Shown: piece by piece, positions 8,835 to 16,026 of the stretch
Layout: each line of letters starts with the position of its first letter
Position numbering within the stretch: the stretch's first letter is position 1
Assembly: GCF_025460805.1 (NCBI RefSeq)
Contig: NZ_JAMXFJ010000012.1
Location: forward strand, 106,603-170,602
DNA length: 64,000 nucleotides
From: Microvirga sesbaniae
Lineage (GTDB): Bacteria; Pseudomonadota; Alphaproteobacteria; Rhizobiales; Beijerinckiaceae
Reading direction: 5' to 3'
The notes under the pieces: model-generated
The model's input: the letters and a program-made list of their open reading frames with translations, nothing else
Database searches by the model: none
What the model was told of the DNA's origin: nothing
Position numbers and translations under genes: made by a program

Positions 8835-9621
8835 CCCCGGCGCGAGCGCATCGGACGGGACGAGGGGACCCGGGTCCGGGATCGATCCGATGCTCCCTTG
8901 TGGGGAGCGCATCGTCGCGTTCGGTCCGCTTTCATCCGCACAATGCCCTCGGCGGTCTTCCGGTCGGGATCACCGGGACGAGCCCGGTGATGACGGGGTG
9001 GGAGACCATCGCCGTGGCGTGACCTTCCACGTCACGGCAACCTCCGCCCTTCCCGCCACCCTCACCACGTCATGGCCGGCCCTGTGCCGGCCATCCCGAT
9101 AAGGTGAGGCGCGGCGCTCCTCGTCATCGAGATCACCGGGACGAGCTCGGTGATGACGTGGGAGGATGGTGAGAGCGGGTGGTGATGCGGCGGGCGACCA
9201 TGGCAGTGGCGCCACGCCTCCCACGATCCCTCCCCACGTCATGGCCGGGCTTGTCCCGGCCATCCCGATCCTTTGAAGCGCCGCGCTTCGCCGTATCGAG
9301 ATCACCGGGACAAGCCCGGTGATGACGTGGTGTGTGTGGCCCGGCACTGAAACCCTCCCCACGTCACGGCCACTCTCCGCCCTTCTTGCCACCCTCCCAA
9401 CGTCATGGCCGGGCCTGTCCCGGCCATCCCGATCGGAAGGGCGCCGCGCCTCAAACAATCGGGATCACCGGCACAAGGCCGGTGATGACGTGGCGGGTGG
9501 GACGAGCCCGGTGGTGACGGGCCGGGGAGAGACGGCCATCCCGATGGTCCGATGCTCCCCTCCTGGCGGGCGCAACGTGCGAAAAACCGGGGCCGCCCGA
9601 TGCGCGAGCCCCGCCCCGGGG
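8835..9621. repeat. Repeat-filled intergenic region
   Basis: No gene seen in nearly 0.8 kb. It contains a short-family copy at 8845-8897, a lone B hairpin at 8964-8997, three composite repeats in the same orientation at 9066-9160, 9235-9329 and 9399-9492, and a degenerate short-family copy at 9548-9608. Apparent open frames here only translate the repeats into peptides such as MAGLVPAIP and ITGTSPVMT. The flanking genes converge. Confidence 0.75.
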
Positions 9622-10416
9622 CTATCGCGCCCCGCGCCATGTCAGCATCGACTCGTTGAAGAGCAGCGCCCGCGGGTCCGCCCGCATGCGGGGCTCGGAG
9701 CAGGCCTGAGGGCCGACCCGCCCCTGGAGGCCCGGGTAGCGCCGGGTCAGTTCCTCCAGGCTCACGTTGTCCGCGATGCGGGGATGCGCGACGCAGACCG
9801 CGCCGTCCGGCCCCCAGGCGGCCTCGAACGCCATCCCCGGGGCGTGATCGGGATGCTGGATCCCGAAGCGGTCATAGACGTTGACGGCCGTTCCGTTCCG
9901 GGTGCTCGGCCGGTCGTCGCCGCCGTAATCGGCGCGCAGCATATGCGTGCAGGCGCGGTGCAGATCGCGCATGGGGATGGCCGGGTCGGCCTGCCAGGGA
10001 AAGTACCCGAACAGGATGCACTTGCCCTCGGCGCCGCTGGTGCAGGTGAGGGCAAAGCCGCCGGCGCCGTCCGGATACGCGAAGGCGACGCGCTCGCCGT
10101 CCGGGTCGGGCTCGCACAGGTCCTTGTCCGCGCCCGTCTCGCGATCCCTGACGGACATCCGGAAGAACGTCGCCCGGACGCCCCTCACCTGCCCCTCGTG
10201 AACGACGCCGTCGATGCGGATCTCGGTGTCGCGGTCCGCCGTGCCGAGCACCAGCGTGGCGCCCGAAAGCGACTGGCCCCTGAAGACGCGCCCGTCGTCG
10301 AGGCTGAGAACCAGGTCGAGCCCATCGGCCTGGAAATGCCCCTCCAGCGCGGCCGCGGGCTGGACCGGCAGCGCGGAGAGCACGAGGAACAAGACGCACA
10401 GGAACGTGAGACGCAT
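9622..10416 (-). CDS. Secreted ADYC domain-containing protein
   Basis: A 264-residue exported protein with a clear signal peptide (residues 1-24, cleavage after PAAA). It matches the ADYC-domain family of uncharacterised secreted proteins: conserved elements here are DKDLCEPDPDGERVAFAYP, GKCILFGYFPW, a DLHRACTHMLRADYGGDD block containing the ADYG variant of the name-giving ADYC motif, and YDRFGIQ. Six or more cysteines suggest disulfides in the periplasm. The family's function is unknown. Confidence 0.75.
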   Translation of the reverse strand: MRLTFLCVLFLVLSALPVQPAAALEGHFQADGLDLVLSLDDGRVFRGQSLSGATLVLGTADRDTEIRIDGVVHEGQVRGVRATFFRMSVRDRETGADKDLCEPDPDGERVAFAYPDGAGGFALTCTSGAEGKCILFGYFPWQADPAIPMRDLHRACTHMLRADYGGDDRPSTRNGTAVNVYDRFGIQHPDHAPGMAFEAAWGPDGAVCVAHPRIADNVSLEELTRRYPGLQGRVGPQACSEPRMRADPRALLFNESMLTWRGAR

Positions 10417-10469
10417 GGGACGATGCTCCCCCGCACCGGGCGAGGGGAGCCCTTACGGGCAGGTTCCGG

Positions 10470-10700
10470 TTACTTCACCACGACGCGCACGCCATCGGGC
10501 AGAACGACCGCCCTGGGAGCGGTCTCCCCGGATGGCGCGCGGTCCACGGACGGCGCCCGGTCGGCGCGACCCGTGAGGCTGGCGCCGTTCATGCCGTTCG
10601 GCGGCGGCCGGTCGGCGCGGCTGAAGAAGGCGCTGGCCTGCGTGGCATGGAGTGCCGACACGGCGAGGGTGAGGGCCAGGATGCTCGTGCGAACCGTCAT
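10470..10700 (-). CDS. Small secreted hypothetical protein
   Basis: A 76-residue protein with a signal peptide (MTVRTSILALTLAVSALHA, cleavage after QASA) and a short basic, proline-rich mature part ending in VVLPDGVRVVVK. The start ATG 10700 is preceded by a good ribosome binding site, AGGAGAG, nine bases upstream. A small direct duplication, DRAPS, occurs twice in the middle. No family is recognised. A TATAAC element lies about 65 bases upstream on the coding strand, but no convincing -35. Confidence 0.6.
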   Translation of the reverse strand: MTVRTSILALTLAVSALHATQASAFFSRADRPPPNGMNGASLTGRADRAPSVDRAPSGETAPRAVVLPDGVRVVVK

Positions 10701-11337
10701 TGCTTCTCTCCTGAAGAGATGTGCGACAATGCCCCTGATGAGGCACGGGGAGAGTTTAAGACGTGCCATGTTATAGTAAAGCAATTGCCGGTTGAATGCG
10801 CTCCGCGCCGTGCGGCGGCGCACGGGCGCGCGGCGGTTTTCGGTGCCGGCTCGCCTCGGAGACCATGCGCCGAAAACCTGTCCCGGTGCGGGACCCGCCT
10901 CGCTCTCGGCCATCCCGATCGTTTGAAGCGCCGCGCTCCTCCGACCGGGATCACCGGGACGAGCCCGGTGATGACGGGGTGGGTGACCATCGCTGTGGCG
11001 TGACCTTCCCACGTCATGGCCGCCTCCGCCCTTCCCGCCACCCTCCCCCGTCATGGCCGGCCTTGTGCCGGCCATCCCGATTGGAAGGACGCGGCGCCTC
11101 TCGTATCAAGATCACCGGGACGAGCCCGGTGATGACGTGGAGAAGGTGGCAAGGGCCGGCGACAACACCCTCCCAACGTCATGGCCGGGCTTGTCCCGGC
11201 CATCCCGATCAGAAGAGCGCCGCGCCTCTCGTATCGGGATCACCGGGACGAGCCCGGTGATGACGTGGTGGGTGCGATGGGCCTGCGCCGGCCGTCCCGA
11301 TGGTCCGAGGCTCCACTTTTTGAAGAGCGCATCGTAC
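10701..11337. repeat. Intergenic region with composite repeats
   Basis: No gene seen. A 9-bp inverted repeat GGTTTTCGG / CCGAAAACC lies around 10835-10880. A truncated composite repeat (half of A, spacer, full B) is at 10905-10977; full composites are at 11048-11139 and 11176-11268. A rearranged short-family copy (ggctccacttttt ... gcgcatcg) is at 11302-11335, directly next to the terminator of the candidate RNA. Confidence 0.7.
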
Positions 11338-11501
11338 AAAAAGGAGCTCCTTCGTGACCTGAAGGAGCTCCTGTCTTCATGCAATCAAGTTTCGATGATG
11401 AGTGTTCGGTCATCCGGGATCATGACCGCGCCCCATCGCCTTAACGGGGAAGCTGTTCCGGGTAGCGAGCAGCCGGATACTCAGAGGAAGGATAGATGTG
11501 A
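11338..11501 (-). ncRNA. Candidate small RNA with strong intrinsic terminator
   Basis: Inferred minus-strand transcript of about 164 nt. It is defined by a perfect -10 hexamer TATAAT (11513-11508) and a rho-independent terminator: 12-bp perfect stem AGGAGCTCCTTC / GAAGGAGCTCCT (11372-11361 and 11353-11342), 7-nt loop, then a T run (11342-11338). Inside it are further stems, for example GGTCAT / ATGACC. No recognisable -35 and no convincing protein: the longest small frame has only about a dozen codons. It could alternatively be the distal part of a long dusA 3' untranslated region. Not matched to any RNA family I know. Confidence 0.45.
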
Positions 11502-11889
11502 ACGAGCATTATATTCCCCTTTTGCATTGCTTTACGAGAGTTTCCCTAGAGACCATCTCCAGAGTTGTTGAACTCTCATGAACAAGAATAAATATCATAA
11601 CGTTCGTGTAAAGCACGAAATGAATTGAAATATCATTTTGCAATTCCGAGTTCACGCGAACACGTCTCGATCAATCGTCGATTGTCCGCCGATCAAACTT
11701 CGTGTTGATCGACTGCCATTTTTCAACCGATGATTGGACCTAACGCTCCGTCCCGCCCCAGAGTAACAGAGTTGCGTTTACTGATGATTCTGTCGAAATC
11801 TGTTTGTATTTCAGCCAGTTGGAAGCTCTGCCTCTAGGGAATCACCCGATGGCCGCCGGACCCGCAGGCCCTCGTCCCGGCACGGGCCC
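11502..11889. other. AT-rich non-coding island
   Basis: Clearly lower GC than anything around it, with no open frame worth calling and no composite repeat. It contains the TATAAT promoter element of the candidate small RNA at its left end. It lies downstream of dusA. The base composition suggests either a decayed acquired gene or a regulatory region; nothing in it identifies which. Confidence 0.5.
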
Positions 11890-12915
11890 TCAGGCCGCGT
11901 CGGCCGGGACCTGGGGCTGAGCCGTCCGGGAGACGTCGCGGGAGACATGCGCCACCGCTTCGCGCAGGGTCGCGAGACCGGCGCCCGGCTTGACGGCTTC
12001 CGTAGCGAGATGGCGCCGGTAGGCCCGCGCTCCCGGACGTCCGGCGAAGAGCCCCAGCATATGGCGGGTGATGCTGCTCAGGCGCTCGCCCCTGTCGAGA
12101 TGCGACGCGATATAGGGCTCGTAGGCTTCCACGGCCTCGAAGCCGTCCGCCACCGGCGGCTCCTCGCCGTGAAGCGCCCGGTCGACGCCGAGCAGGATCT
12201 CGGGCTCATGATAGGCGACCCGGCCCAGCATGACCCCGTCCACATGGGTCAGGTGCCGGCGGATCTCGTCCCAGGTCCCGATGCCGCCGTTGACCGCGAC
12301 CGGCAGGTCGGGCCGGGCCGCCTTGAGGCGATAGACGCGCGGGTAGTCGAGGGGCGGGATGTCCCGGTTCTCCTTCGGCGAGAGCCCCTGGAGCCAGGCC
12401 TTGCGGGCATGGACCGTCAGCGCGTCGCAGCCCGCCGCCACCACGCTCTCGGTGAGCCGGTCCAGGGCCTCTTCCGGGTCCTGGTCGTCGACGCCGATCC
12501 GGCACTTCACCGTCACCGGCAGGGACACGACGGCCTTCATGGCGGCCACGCACGCGCCCACCAGGGCGGGCTCCTGCATCAGGCAGGCGCCGAAGCGGCC
12601 GTTCTGCACCCGGTCGGACGGGCAGCCCACATTGAGGTTGATCTCGTCATAGCCGAAATCGGCGCAGATCCTGGCGGCCTGCGCCAGCTCGTCCGGGCTG
12701 GAACCGCCCAGCTGCACCGCCACCGGATGCTCCGAGGGATCGAAGCCCAGAAGCCGCTCCCGCGGCCCGTGGATCACCGCCCCCGTGGTGACCATCTCCG
12801 TATAGAGCCGCGCGCGACGCGACAGGACGCGATGGAACGCCCGGCAATGCCGGTCGGTCCAGTCCATCATGGGGGCCACGGAGAGAAAGTGTCGGGTCAT
12901 CGTCGGCAAAGCCAT
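11890..12915 (-). CDS. dusA: tRNA-dihydrouridine(20/20a) synthase DusA
   Basis: FMN-dependent reductase that converts uridine to dihydrouridine at positions 20/20a of tRNA D-loops. The barrel begins with SVAPMMDWTDRHCRAFHR; the catalytic-cysteine signature is INLNVGCPSDRVQNGRFGACLM; further FMN-binding elements are VTVKCRIGVDD, LTVHARKAWLQGLSPKENR and VNGGIG. Start is uncertain: ATG 12915 (MALPTMTRHF) and ATG 12900 (MTRHFLSV) are both plausible and neither has a clear ribosome binding site. Length (about 341 residues) is normal. Confidence 0.94.
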   Translation of the reverse strand: MALPTMTRHFLSVAPMMDWTDRHCRAFHRVLSRRARLYTEMVTTGAVIHGPRERLLGFDPSEHPVAVQLGGSSPDELAQAARICADFGYDEINLNVGCPSDRVQNGRFGACLMQEPALVGACVAAMKAVVSLPVTVKCRIGVDDQDPEEALDRLTESVVAAGCDALTVHARKAWLQGLSPKENRDIPPLDYPRVYRLKAARPDLPVAVNGGIGTWDEIRRHLTHVDGVMLGRVAYHEPEILLGVDRALHGEEPPVADGFEAVEAYEPYIASHLDRGERLSSITRHMLGLFAGRPGARAYRRHLATEAVKPGAGLATLREAVAHVSRDVSRTAQPQVPADAA

Positions 12916-13025
12916 CGGTCGGGTTCGGGAAACGGCCCTTTCATAGGGGGACGACGGGCGCAAGGCAAATCACCGCGAGCCCGGCCGGGGCCGGGACAGG
13001 GATGGCCGCGACGGCGCCGGAGAGC

Positions 13026-13496
13026 TCACACCACCCTGGCGATCGTCGCGTCCAGCACGGCCGCCGCCGCGCGGGGATCGAGCCTCACCTGAAGGCCCCG
13101 CTGGCCGCCGTTCATGAACACCTCGCCGCGGTCGAGCGCCGATTGCTCGAGCACGGTCGGCACGCGCTTCTTCTGGCCGAACGGGCTGATGCCGCCCACA
13201 TGGTACCCGGTGATGCGCTCCGCATCCGCGGGCTTCATCATCTGGGCCGCCTTGCCGCCGAGGGCGGCCGCGAGCTTTTTCAGGTTCACCTCCCGGTCGG
13301 AGGGCAGGATCACGCAGGCCGGGCGGTTGTCCACCAGCACCATCAGGGTCTTGAGCACGCTCGCGGGATCGGCCTCCATGGCCTCGGCCGCCTGCAGGCC
13401 GATGCGCTCCGCGTTCGGGTCGTAATCGTAGGCGTGGACCGTGAAGGCGATTCCGGCCTGCTGCAGCGCCTGGGTCGCGCGGGTGGTCTTCGACAT
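13026..13496 (-). CDS. ybaK: Cys-tRNA(Pro) deacylase YbaK
   Basis: A 156-residue YbaK/EbsC-type editing protein that hydrolyses Cys-tRNA(Pro) misacylated by prolyl-tRNA synthetase. Conserved elements are VHAYDYDP, VLKTLMVLVD, PSDREVNLKKLAAALGGKAAQMM with the invariant lysine region, and ITGYHVGGISPFGQKKRVPTVLEQ, which distinguishes YbaK from ProX. Start at MSKTTRATQAL (ATG 13496). It sits 29 bases downstream of ureE on the same strand. Confidence 0.92.
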   Translation of the reverse strand: MSKTTRATQALQQAGIAFTVHAYDYDPNAERIGLQAAEAMEADPASVLKTLMVLVDNRPACVILPSDREVNLKKLAAALGGKAAQMMKPADAERITGYHVGGISPFGQKKRVPTVLEQSALDRGEVFMNGGQRGLQVRLDPRAAAAVLDATIARVV

Positions 13497-13525
13497 GATC
13501 GTGGCGTGGGAAGCGTCAGGCGCGA

Positions 13526-14191
13526 TCAGTGATCGTGCTTGTGCCCGTGATGAGGGTGATGGCCGCCGCATCCGCAGCCCGGCCCGTGATCGTGATGCCC
13601 GTGATCGTGGTGATGCCCATGGTCGTGGTGATGGTCGTGGTCATGGTGGTCGTGGTCGTGCTTGTGGCCATGATCGTGGTGGTCGTGGCCGTGCGCATGC
13701 GCATGGGCGTGGCTCTCGGCATGGCCGTGGCCATGATGGTGATGGCCGTGGTCGTGATCGCACACATGGGCGCTGCGCTCGGGCCGGAAGGGGCGCTCCA
13801 CCGGCGTGGCCGTGCAGCCCTGGCCGCGCACGAGCTCGGCCACCGCCGGATCGTTCTCCACATAGAGGGCGTCCGCCGTGACCTCGACCAGGCCATGGCT
13901 GCTGCCGAGATGCCAGGCGAGGCGCGTGAGACGCAACGGGTTCTCGGCCCTCACCTCCAGGAGCGGCTCGGCCGCCGCCGTCACCTGGACGAGCCGTCCG
14001 TCCTCGAGCCGCAGGGCGTCGCCGTCGTTGACCGTGGTGTCCATGTCGAGGTCGAGCAGGATCTCGGTCCCGCCCTCGGCCCGCAGGCTCCCCTGGCGAC
14101 GGTTGCGGGCCTCGTGGTCGAGGGCGATGGTGTCGACGACGCGGTCGGCCTTCACGGCGGGCTTGCGGACGATGGTGGTGACGCGGGGCAT
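13526..14191 (-). CDS. ureE: Urease accessory protein UreE with long His-rich tail
   Basis: Nickel metallochaperone that delivers Ni to the urease maturation complex. Residues about 1-75 match the UreE N-terminal domain (DTIALDHEARNRRQGSLR, LDLDMDTTVNDGDALRLEDG) and about 76-140 the metal-binding C-terminal domain (LLEVRAENPLRL, LAWHLGSSHGLVEV, VRGQGCTATPVERPF). From about residue 147 to 221 the protein is an extraordinary His/Asp/Gly tail in which roughly half the residues are His, with one GCGCGG patch. UreE of Klebsiella has a much shorter His tail. No urease structural genes are in this window; upstream neighbour is guanine deaminase. Confidence 0.85.
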   Translation of the reverse strand: MPRVTTIVRKPAVKADRVVDTIALDHEARNRRQGSLRAEGGTEILLDLDMDTTVNDGDALRLEDGRLVQVTAAAEPLLEVRAENPLRLTRLAWHLGSSHGLVEVTADALYVENDPAVAELVRGQGCTATPVERPFRPERSAHVCDHDHGHHHHGHGHAESHAHAHAHGHDHHDHGHKHDHDHHDHDHHHDHGHHHDHGHHDHGPGCGCGGHHPHHGHKHDH

Positions 14192-14244
14192 GGGCGGGTC
14201 TCGGTGAATGTCGGTGAGGATCAGATAGGCAGCGCAGCAGGATA

Positions 14245-14730
14245 TTAATAGGCGACCTTGTCGTCCTTGTCCGCCCAGGCGTCAAACACCGCCCGCGCCT
14301 CCAGGCTCGGCAGGTGGTCCATGGGCAGGATGCGCTCCGGGATGGGCTTGGGGATCTCGTCGTAGATCAGGCTGTCGTCGAAGCCGATATCGGCGGCGTC
14401 CTGCCGGGTATTGGCGAAGACGATGCGGCTCACCCGGGCCCAATAGGCGGAGGCGAGGCACATGGGGCACGGCTCGCAGCTCGTGTAGAGCGTGGCGCCT
14501 TCGAGGGAGAAGTCGCCGATTTCCTGACAGGCGCGGCGGATCGCCGTGACCTCGGCATGGGCCGTCGGGTCGTTGGCGGACGTGACCTGGTTCCAGCCCT
14601 CGGCCAGGATCGCCCCGTCGCGCACGACCACGGCGCCGAACGGCCCGCCGGCCCCCCGGTCCATATGCTCGCGGGACAACTCGATGGCGCGCGCCAGGTA
14701 GCGCTGATCGTCGGTCTTCATGGTGCTCAT
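14245..14730 (-). CDS. guaD: Guanine deaminase, CDA-fold (GuaD type)
   Basis: Zinc enzyme converting guanine to xanthine. The 161-residue protein closely follows Bacillus subtilis GuaD: GGPFGAVVVRDGAI, NDPTAHAEVTAIRRAC with the HAE zinc/proton-shuttle motif, SCEPCPMCLASAYWARV with the two zinc cysteines, DAADIGFDDSLIYDEI, and a C-terminal aromatic tail KVAY comparable to the C-terminal tyrosine segment that closes over the partner active site in GuaD. ATG 14730 (MSTMK) or 14721 (MKTDD) may be the start. Its product xanthine is the substrate of XdhAB encoded just upstream on the same strand. Confidence 0.9.
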   Translation of the reverse strand: MSTMKTDDQRYLARAIELSREHMDRGAGGPFGAVVVRDGAILAEGWNQVTSANDPTAHAEVTAIRRACQEIGDFSLEGATLYTSCEPCPMCLASAYWARVSRIVFANTRQDAADIGFDDSLIYDEIPKPIPERILPMDHLPSLEARAVFDAWADKDDKVAY

Positions 14731-15048
14731 GACCGCCTGTGTACCGTTTGGGGGCCCGGGAGGCGAGAGAATTTCGACACCCTCCCCACGTCATGGCCGG
14801 GCTTGTGCCGGCCATGACGCCACCCTACGCACGACCCTCCCCACGACCCTCCGCACGTCATGGCCGGCCGTGTGCCGGCCATCCCGATTGTTTGAAGCGC
14901 CGCGCTTCACCGTATCGGGATCACCGGGACAAGCCCGGTGATGACGTGGAGGGTGGGGCGAGCGGGTGATGATCCCCTCCCCACGTCATGGCCGGCCTTG
15001 TGCCGGCCATCCCGATTGTTTGAAGCGCCGAGCCTCACCGTAGCGGGA
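14731..15048. repeat. Intergenic repeat cluster between guaD and xdhC
   Basis: Holds a lone A hairpin at 14787-14819 and two full composite repeats at 14854-14948 and 14982-15076; the last runs into the xdhC coding sequence and provides its stop codon. No gene or conventional terminator seen; the hairpins themselves may act as transcript ends for the xdh operon. Confidence 0.75.
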
Positions 15049-16026
15049 TCACCGGGACGAGCCCGGTGATGACGTGGTGTGTGTGGGGGCGGGAGGGGGG
15101 CGCGACGCGATCCTCTCCCGAACCTGCAAAAGCTGCGCCGTCACGGACGCCGCGATGACGGCCGGGTCCTTGTCCACGATGCCGGCGAGCCCGATGGGGC
15201 AGACCAGCGCGCGGATCCTCTCGTCCGGCAGATGCAGCTCCCGGAACTGCTTCTCGAAGCGCGCCCGCTTCGTGGCGCTGCCGATGAGGCCCACATAGGG
15301 GAAGTCCCGCCTCAGGGCCGCGGCCGTGATCGCCAGGTCGAGGGGATGGTCGTGGGTCATGACGAGGACCAGGGCGGCGGGATCGGCCCCGGCGATCTCG
15401 GCCTGCGGGTCGCGCAGGCGCACCGCCCGGGCGTTCGCCGGGAGATGGGCCGGAAACGCGTCCTCCCGGTCGTCGAGCCAGCGCACGGCGAACGGGAGCG
15501 GCGCCAGGGAGAGGACGAGCGCGCGCCCCACATGGCCGGCGCCGAACACGAGAACGGGCGTGCGCGCCTCGCCGTGGGTCTCGCGCCAGCCCGTCCAGCG
15601 GTCGTCGCCCACCGCGGAGGCGAATTCGCGCCTGACGCGCCCCTCCTCCAGCCGGCACTCGACCACGAACGCCCCGCCGCCGGCCTCCGCTTCGACCAGG
15701 GGGGCCAGATCCTCGAGATCGCGCCCGTCGAAGGTCTCGATCAGGATCTTGACCCGGCCGCCGCAGCACTGGCCGAGATCGGGCCCCAGCGCCTGGTCGA
15801 CGATCCTGGCCGGCCCGCGCCCGGCCGTCAGCATCTCGCGGGCGATGTCGAGCATGCGGAATTCGAGCTGCCCGCCCCCGATGGTGCCGTGGAAGGCCCC
15901 GTCGGGCCGCACCGCCATGCGGGCGCCCGCCTCCCGGGGCGCGGAGCCTTTCACGTCATGCACGGTGATGAGGGCGGCGGAGCCGTGCCGCGTCACGAGA
16001 TCGGTGAGCTGGCGCCAGACCCTCAC
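15049..16026 (-). CDS. xdhC: Xanthine dehydrogenase accessory protein XdhC
   Basis: Binds molybdenum cofactor, helps its sulfuration and inserts it into XdhB. The 325-residue protein has the N-terminal XdhC/CoxI motif (SAALITVHDVKGSAPREAGA, GTIGGGQLEF, LGPDLGQCCGG with the conserved Cys-Cys) and the C-terminal Rossmann-like domain (VLVFGAGHVGRALVLSLAPLPF, VMTHDHPLDL, YVGLIGSATKRARF, PIGLAGIVDKDPAVIAASV). The GTG start at 16026 overlaps the xdhB stop (GTGA). Oddity: the last dozen residues (THTTSSPGSSR) and the stop are translated from a composite palindromic repeat. Confidence 0.93.
   Translation of the reverse strand: MRVWRQLTDLVTRHGSAALITVHDVKGSAPREAGARMAVRPDGAFHGTIGGGQLEFRMLDIAREMLTAGRGPARIVDQALGPDLGQCCGGRVKILIETFDGRDLEDLAPLVEAEAGGGAFVVECRLEEGRVRREFASAVGDDRWTGWRETHGEARTPVLVFGAGHVGRALVLSLAPLPFAVRWLDDREDAFPAHLPANARAVRLRDPQAEIAGADPAALVLVMTHDHPLDLAITAAALRRDFPYVGLIGSATKRARFEKQFRELHLPDERIRALVCPIGLAGIVDKDPAVIAASVTAQLLQVRERIASRPPPAPTHTTSSPGSSR

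Noticed and set aside
9302..9640. Open frames running through repeat clusters, encoding MAGLVPAIP- or ITGTSPVMT-like peptides
   Set aside because: They are translations of the composite palindromic repeat in various frames and recur wherever the repeat occurs; not genes.
13529..14248. Long plus-strand frame opposite ureE, rich in Val and Met
   Set aside because: It is the antisense of the His-codon tail of ureE; the domain match of the minus strand decides.
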